Below the pieces are notes generated by a model. It worked only from the letters and a program-made list of their open reading frames with translations. It had not been told where the DNA came from and did no database searches. Both the position numbers and the translations under genes were made by a program. DNA of 64,000 nt from Physcomitrium patens (taxonomy: Eukaryota; Streptophyta; Bryopsida; Funariales; Funariaceae). The stretch lies in the NCBI RefSeq assembly GCF_000002425.4, contig NC_037263.1, positions 9,809,673 through 9,873,672 of the forward strand, written 5' to 3'. Below, piece by piece: positions 57,172 through 64,000 of this stretch (position 1 is its first letter; each line of letters opens with the position of its first letter).

Positions 57172-58513
57172 GCTGAAATAATGGAACAGACAACGACCTT
57201 TTCAGACATGTCAAACAATGCTTCAGTATGGTTACCGGCCCCACCTCCACCCAAAAGTCCCAAACCCATTAATAAGCAGAATCTACTGATTGACAGGAAG
57301 GAAGGAAGGAAGGAAGGGGGAAGCCGCGTGGCGCTGAACACCGTGAGAGTGAGAGACGTTCCGTGTCCAGAGCAGAGTAGCAGCCCATCCATCCTGGACC
57401 CTCTCCTCGCCACAACTAACTGTGTTGCTCTTGCTCGATCCCCTCTGCCCACTTCGATCCTCGTCCGCGTCATCGTGTGCCTCGTCTTGCTGGTATGCTC
57501 TGTTCCCTCCCTGCTGGATCTGCAGCGTTTCGTTTGTGTTTCGTTTGGTTGTTTGTGCTCGTCGTGTTGATGTCTGTGGTGGGAGAGGCATGTTTCGTCG
57601 ACGATTCGGAGGGTTTGGTGGTGGAGTTGGGCTTGAGGGGCGGGATGGGGTCGGGCACCGTGGGCAGGAGGCATTCCTTTGCTGCAGATCTGCATCCGTG
57701 GCGGTGTCTCGGGTGCAGCGCGATCGCCGGTGCTCGCGTTGTGCGTTTTCCACACTTAGGGTTGGACGGGGGTGGGGGTGGGGGGTACTGGTAGGGGTTG
57801 AGCATGTGGTGTTTGGATGTCGGGGTTGCTATTTGGCGCAAGAACCGTGGTGAGGCGTTCATCACCGCAGTGTGTCGGCAGAGCAAGGGTATTCTTAGCT
57901 GCATTTTGGTGCTGCGGTTCCGGCTACAGAGGCTTGGCTGCACAGAAGGTTGTTAGGGGGGCCTTGGAAGTCGTGGTCTTGGAAGATGCCAAGGCAACCA
58001 CAGGAGTGGAGAGACTTTCCCAGTGGTTGATTTTCATGCTGCGGATGGGTAGGATTGAGGTGCGATTTTTCTGTTGGGTAGCTCAAAGAAGGCGTGCGTG
58101 CCTAGCAGCCGAACCGGGCTGCGCAGGAACCGTGCATGCACGCGCGAACTGGCGAGCAGTGGTCGGCGTGTGAAGCAATTGTTCAGGATGGTGGAGGACA
58201 GGTGAATGAAGGAGGGAGTGTCGTGCTGGGCAGGGCGTTTGCGGGCTGTTGACGTCTGCGTTGGGTATTTGAGAAGGTCATTGGGGGACTGTGCGGAGTG
58301 CAATGCTGGTAGGGGTTGGTAGCTGAAGTGAAGTGGTTCTGGGAGTGGCCGCGAGTACGGTGGGTGGTAGGTCCGCAGCACGTAGGAGACGGAATCCACG
58401 CGTCCGATGATAGGTGGAGCTGGGTGGTTATTGGAAGTGTGTGATCCGGCACATGCTGATGGCAGTACGGTGCGAGTGCATGCAGGATTTTGCGAGGCGG
58501 AGATAGCGCAGGC
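57172..58513. other. Upstream region of CLC (right arm)
   Basis: Same GC-rich leader and promoter region as at 39096-40437. Here it is cut off from any native upstream DNA and instead abuts the copia gag, so far-upstream control elements could differ from the left copy. Confidence 0.55.
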
Positions 58514-59867
58514 ATGGCTTACGATGGGTTCTCCGGCGGAGCCGATGACCTGAGTGGGTACAGCGGGTTCGACGATTCGGCGCGGTTTGACAGCTCGAGG
58601 TTGGAGTCTGCGCGATTCGACAGTTCGTTCCGAGCAGCGGACGATTACAAGCCGGATCCGTTCGGGCTGGATGACAACAGGGAAGGGTTCGATGAGTTCA
58701 AGGGCGCTTCGGACGGGTACGGTCACCCGGCTCCAATATACGAGAACGAGGAGTCGGGCGGTGGTATGCCCAGCACGTATGGGGCAGGGTATGCAGGTGC
58801 GGAGTATGCGTCGAATCCGACGGATGAGGGAAGCTACCACAAGGAGCTAGACGAGGATTTGTTTGGTGGAGACGGTGGCGGCGGTCCAATGCTGCCCCCG
58901 CCCGAGGAGATGCAGGAGGAAGGCGCCGTGCTTCGGCAGTGGAAGAGGTGAATTACACATGCAGCCCTGAGCTCTTGAATGGTAGAGGGCGGACGCGTCA
59001 ATTGTGAGGAGTGGGGGTGGGTGGATGCTCACCGTTTGGGTTTGGATTGGTTGATGTGACATCAGGGAGAACGCGCAGCGACTGCAAGAGAAGGAGCGTG
59101 AGGAGAAGGAGAAGCTGCAGCAGATCATCGACGACGCTGACGACTACAAGGCGAAGCACAAGGCGAAGCGTGAGGCGAACCGGGAGGCGAGGATGAAGGA
59201 GAATCGCGACAAGGAAACGGTACGTGAGTTTGTAGTCGGAACGTCATGCACTGGGTGAACGCCAGGAGGTCGGGGAGGTGGGAGTAGGTGTAGTTGTGTG
59301 GGGAGGGGTGGACGGGTTGATGGCTTGTCTGGAATGGCGCGGCGGCAAGGGTGTTGTGGATGGGGAGCCGTTGATGTGGTGTGCGCTTGGCTGACGCGTC
59401 CCGTGTGGTGGGTTGCTCAGGTGTACCACGCCGACCAGGAGCACTTCCACAAGACAGCCGGCAAGCAGTACTGGAAGGCTGTGACGGAGCTGGTGCCAAA
59501 GGAGCTGCCAGCTTCTCTGGAGCCCAAGAGCCGGCAGATGAAGGAGAAGAAGGAGAAGAAGTCGACATTCGTGGCACTTCCGGGGCCGAAGCCGGGCAAG
59601 CCCACGGACTTGGGGCGGTTCAGGCAGGTTCTTCTGAAGCTGAAGCACAACCCTCCCGCGCACATGATTCCTCCTCCTCCAGCAGCGCCGAAGCCAGAGG
59701 CCAAGGAGGGTGAGAAGGGGGCGAAGGGTGAGGCGGGGAAGGAGGGAGGGAAAGGGAAGGAGAATGCTCCAGGTGCCCCCGGAGCAGCGGTGGAGGGTGC
59801 GGAGGTGCCGGAAGCTCCTGCGACGCCTGAGCAGGAAACAGAGCCGGTGCTAGTTGGCGCAGCGTGA
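58514..59867 (+). CDS. CLC: Clathrin light chain (right copy)
   Basis: Exons 58514-58947, 59066-59219 and 59421-59867 join to 344 residues, identical to the left copy. The three parts are an acidic Asp/Gly/Phe-rich N-terminus, a charged coiled coil that binds clathrin heavy chain, and a conserved C-terminal block with FHKTAGKQYWKAV followed by a Lys/Ala/Pro-rich tail. Introns are GT-AG. The gene is complete, so if the duplication is real the plant has two expressed-looking copies at this locus in opposite orientation, 18 to 22 kb apart. Confidence 0.93.
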
Positions 59868-60570
59868 GGGTTTTGAGGTGGTCTGGTGTGACTGTTATTC
59901 GGCAGGCTCGAGTAGAGACGAAGGGTAGGGCTGTGCAGGTAGTGGAAGTTGAAGCATGACGTAGGTGGGTACTGCAGCATTGGAGAGATTAGTTTTAGGT
60001 TTTTGCTAGTTGGCACACTATGCGAATGGACTGGAAGTGATGCACCCTTCGTCAAGGGAGCTTCAGGTGCAAGCTTGCGGAAGTGCGCACATTGTTGTAT
60101 ATTCATTTTTTTCGTTGATGTTAGCGTGATGTTCGTGGGAGTAGCGGTTGCTACTTTGGAATCAGCGGGAGCCTGAGATCGTGGAGAGTTGTGAACATGG
60201 TTGGGTGGTTGGCATTGTCGTGGTCCAGTCCAGAACCCTTTTTCGTGCTGCCGGAAAGAGGCGGAGCTTCTGGTACATGAAATGGTTTTGTGGTGAGCAG
60301 TGGGTAAAACGATAAGTGACATGTCGGGGTCTGGCAGTGCTTGCGGTCAGTTTAGGAAGTCGATGCCGAAGGCGTCATCATGTCAACGATTAGGAGGGTG
60401 GCTTAAGGAACGAGGCGTTTTTTGCGGTGTTGAACCTTGAGCGCGAGTTGGTGCACGCACCAGAGACGGGGCAAAGTTGTTGTGCATGCAAATGTCGCGA
60501 CGAACAGCGTGAGCATTTTATTACCGGGGGTGGAGAGTTGTGGAATAGTAGTCCACCACCCAGTGATCTG
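59868..60570. other. Convergent intergenic region between CLC and GNAT (right arm)
   Basis: Counterpart of 37040-37741, with one extra base near 60054. Only facing 3' UTRs are expected. Confidence 0.7.
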
Positions 60571-63170
60571 TCACAACAGCCAAAAGCTCAACAGCATTCG
60601 GCGGGGCCTGCTCAGCAGACCTTGCACCTCTACAGCTTCCTCCTCCTCCTCCACCACTCCATACCCTAGGCTCTTGTACAACGCCAAGGCGCCGCTGTTA
60701 TCCTCCTCCACATGCACGAATAGCACTTGAAGCTCCATTTGCTTGGCTACCTGCAGCGTGGCAAAACGACAAGCCAGGGTTGGTGTACACGTTCTTGATG
60801 ATGAGCGAACATGCAAAGGAACTTGGTCGAACGCAGCGTCGAAACACGGCACGACATTTTCTCTTATTAAAACGACGAGCAGCAGCTAGCAACAAGTGAC
60901 CGACGCGCAACTGCGCATTTTGCGAATCAGATGCAGTCGTGCGGCCAGAGAGCCTGGGTTCGTGTTTCCTGGTGCAGCCACCCGCTTCGAGCGTGATGGG
61001 CACGGAATTCGGTCCACATCAGTCGGCCGTTGCGAATTCTCACAGGACCACAAAGCCCCTGGCGGGCTCCGAGTTCTCGATCCATTGCACGCGGAAAGTG
61101 GATAGTGAGGATTTGCCATACATACCTTGAGAGCTGCCACCATGAGAGCCTTTCCAACCCCCATCCTTCTGGCCGCCGCAATGACACCAAGGTTGAAAAT
61201 GTACGCTTGGTCGAACGTGTCCTCATGTTCCACCGGGAAATAATCCGTTCCGCTATTCCTGCCCTTCTGGACCTGCGCCAACACCCACAGCCGCGCATCC
61301 TCTGTCAAAACAAGCCGTTCCTATTCAGCTCCACAATCCACCCGAGTACTTCGCACTGATACCCCTCACCACAATTACCAGAAAGTCCGGCTGGGTGATT
61401 TGTGCCGGCGGTGCACATCGGACGGAGGAAGCTGCACTGCAGATTGCCTGCCACTCCCTCAAACGCCCACTGCCTTCGCAAATCCGACCCTCCGAAGAAC
61501 CAAAAACACACAATCCCCGACTGCCTAATGCAAGCTTACCGACTACAACAATCGCGCAGCGACGAGGTGCGTCAACCGCGGACACTGCAAATCATGGAGG
61601 CTCTCTATCTGAATCACGACTGCCCGAAAAGGACGCAGAGTATACTCTGGCTTTGGAAGCAAACTTGGTGTTGCAAGCCATGAGATTGCTAGCTTTGACA
61701 CCCACCCGATTCTTCCGTTGCTGGGCTCTATGTGCCACAGCATGGAGCTGGAAGGTGACAAGGTTGACATCTGCAGTGGCCTTGGTTCCTGTTCCATCCT
61801 TCCAGTCATCCCACCCCCTCTCAGCCATCGGTTCATCGCTTTCCTCTGCTCGTACCTCTCTTATTTGCGAATGCATAACGACGTCAGTTCGTGATGGACT
61901 CTGCAATGCGGCCATTCGGGGCACATTGCCTCACGCACAGCTCGGGAACGGAGCTTCACAAGACCAGGGGAGGGGATGTGCCTTACCTGTACGTCAAGGG
62001 TGCCGATTGCAACCAGTGCTCCCGTGGAGCTGCTGTCGATCGAAGGTACAGGCGGCGGAGCGAGGAGGCACGACGTAGCAACGCCCCCGCCTATCGATTC
62101 TACGCTAGATTGCCGGCACACAGCTAACAGACACTTCACACGCATGCCCAGCGCTTCGAACTTGCTCTCCTGCAGCCATTTCGCACCCATCCACACATGA
62201 TCCTTGGTTGCGTCACGAGCAGGAAAGAAAATCAGACGAACACACGGACAACCATCAGTCCATGAACTCGGATGGTTGCGCAGACAAGTACCCTGGTGAA
62301 TTCCGATTTCCGCCTCGTTCTCAGCAGGTCGTCGATGATCAAGTCGTTTGCCACGCGCGCCCCGACGGCTTCGATGCCAGCCAATGTCATGTCCACTTGG
62401 GGGTACGAATAGAATATCTGCGCTCGAAGTGTGGCAGCCGCCAGGAGCTCCTCGGGGGTGGAGGCCGCGATCACCCAGAACTTGTCCTCGGAGGTCAGCT
62501 CGGCCTCCAAGTACGTCTTGGCTGGAGAGAGGAGAGACCGCGGGGTGGTCGCGGAAGGGCGTCGCGAGATAGATGGTTTGGTTTCATCCGGCAGAAATTG
62601 TTGTCCGGAACACCGACATTGCCCGTGTCTCCAGTTCTTCACCCTGCTGCACAAAGCGGAAAAGTATGCTCATCGTACAATCGTGAGAGCGCCAGTACGG
62701 TGCAGGGCGGCATCCGCGACCGAGCTGAAACTTACAGACCGAAATGAACACTTGGGTGATCGAGTTTCGACATGGCAACATCTGCGCAATGATTGCAAGA
62801 GGCGCTTCCGCAGAGCCTGTCAGGAAGCCGGTGTACGGTCCATGATTTGAGGCTACCCGAGCAACAGGGCTTTTCTGTGAACGTTTACTCGGAACCAAAC
62901 CTCCCATGGTCTGCACTGACGCGGACGAAACAAATTGCCCGTGGTGAGAGAATCAGAGGGCTCCGGAGCTTACCAATCTCGGCTTGCCGCCCTCCACTGT
63001 CTGTCGTTGCAATTTCGAGCTCCTACAAATTGAAAAGTATCCTTGCGTTCGAACTCCGCCCATGGACTGCTGCATGCATTGCGCGGCTCCCTCCTGGCGC
63101 TGCATTGCGGTGCCCCAGCACCCGGGGCACAACGGCCGAGCGTGTGAGGGGAGAGTGCCGAAATTGCCAT
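60571..63170 (-). CDS. GNAT-family N-acetyltransferase, probably plastid (right copy, complete)
   Basis: In transcript order the exons are 63170-62974, 62646-62292, 62202-61987, 61299-61126 and 60750-60571, all in phase, giving 373 residues. The third exon, gapped in the left arm, reads DHVWMGAKWLQESKFEALG at its start and ALVAIGTLDVQ at its end; the latter is the usual central strand of GNAT folds. The acetyl-CoA loop is RRMGVGKA, and the C-terminal strand-helix is FVHVEEDNSGALALYKSLGY. The N-terminus fits a plastid transit peptide. An optional 58-nt exon at 61436-61379 would fit with an exon start at 61301. Which substrate is acetylated cannot be told. Confidence 0.82.
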
Positions 63171-64000
63171 GACAGGGGTACGCTCCCGACCTCGAACACG
63201 CAACGAGTCCGGAAAGCTTCACAGCAGCGCGCTCCTCGAACAGCGCCCAGACGGCATTTCCCTCCAGGCGGTGCAAAATTGGCCCGCCAGTCCGATTCTC
63301 ATCGCTGGAAGAAACCGCCGCAACAGCCCGTGTGGCTCTCGCACTCGCGTGTTTGCGCCCAGTCGTTGCGGTTTCCGAAATCCAAAGCGCTTCAGGAGGC
63401 GACAGCACTTTCAGCTGCAACAGGAATCCGCTCCAATCACAGAGCGAGCCTACAGAAACCTAAAATCGGAACAAGGCAGCGCTTCGTGCAATCGCCGGCA
63501 GCGTGGTCATATCCGCAGAAGACCCATGTTGCGCGGGGAACACCAAGTATCGCAACCCAAATCCCGAACACAACCGACCGCCACAAGCAGTTACGGTTTG
63601 TCCGAAATAGGACTCGCCACAGGAACATGTGCTGCCACGCAGCGTGCAAACTAGACGCGGAATTGAAGGTGCTGCTCAGGCAAGGAGCTACCTGCATCCA
63701 TCCAGAGTGCTTCGAAGCCACACGGAAAGACTAGAATGCTGCAAACCAACAAGGAGCCCGCGCCATTGCATTGCACAGCATGTCCAGGCTTGAGCTAAAC
63801 TCGAATTGAGGAGCCCTGAAGGCTTAGCTTTGCTGCTAGTGAGGAACGTGACAGGGCAGAAAGATTTGGAGGTCGTGAGCCAATGAGATGCGCAGCAGTG
63901 GTTTTGTCCGCGTGGGGTCATGCGAGTGAGGGTGGATCACCAGTGCGTCTTTGCAGTTGGGGCGCGGATGTGAGGTGCACGTTCGGTCCATGTGGATTGC
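63171..64000. other. Upstream region of GNAT (right arm)
   Basis: GC-rich promoter and leader sequence identical in the portion seen to 33659-34488. Long open frames on both strands (one of 313 codons at 62793-63734) overlap the GNAT first exon antisense and have no recognisable domain. Confidence 0.5.

Larger units (their letters stand above)
57172..64000. repeat. Right arm of the large inverted repeat, open at window end
   Basis: Reverse complement of 33659-40437, 6829 bp in this window. It has no N gap and supplies the 148 bases missing from the left arm. The inner end is sharp: identity stops at 57172 and AT-rich copia sequence follows. The outer end is beyond 64000. Confidence 0.95.

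Noticed and set aside
1..64000. CRISPR array, bacterial operon or organelle DNA
   Set aside because: No regularly spaced repeats; spliced nuclear plant genes and LTR elements throughout.

Overview
The window is nuclear DNA of a land plant. Spliced genes with GT-AG introns encode plant families: AWPM-19 membrane proteins, an MTP-type manganese transporter, plastid KASIII, a WDR89-like protein, a GNAT acetyltransferase and a clathrin light chain. Between them lie AT-rich intergenic DNA and degenerate Ty1/copia and Ty3/gypsy retrotransposons. The species cannot be read from the sequence; the gene versions feel like a non-seed plant (moss or lycophyte), but this is only an impression.

Layout. 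1-3783: decayed Ty3/gypsy chromovirus-like element on the + strand with its 3' LTR. 5335-8378: two tandem three-exon AWPM-19 genes, with a third, dead copy at about 9490-9960. 12137-14472 (-): six-exon Mn-type cation diffusion facilitator, MTP11-like. 14473-24403: long stretch without a convincing gene. 24404-28883 (-): eight-exon KASIII, divergent from an eight-exon WDR89-like gene at 29605-32777 (+), with 721 bp between the start codons.

33659-64000 is the most striking part. A block of about 6.8 kb (33659-40437) returns as a nearly perfect reverse complement at 57172-64000 and runs off the window end. Each arm holds the same convergent pair, a GNAT acetyltransferase and a clathrin light chain. 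The left arm has a 100-N assembly gap inside a GNAT exon; the right arm reads through it with 148 bases. The 16.7-kb spacer is a nest of retroelements: an old copia element (-) lacking its 5' end at the arm junction, split by a gypsy element (-), which is itself split by a very young internally deleted copia element (+) and by a 1.37-kb solo-LTR-like insert.

The genes do not form a pathway. AWPM-19 proteins sit in the plasma membrane and are linked to ABA and drought, MTP11 moves manganese, KASIII starts plastid fatty-acid synthesis, clathrin light chain serves vesicle coats, and the GNAT is probably a plastid acetyltransferase. The inverted duplication, if it is not an assembly error, is the main biological finding.
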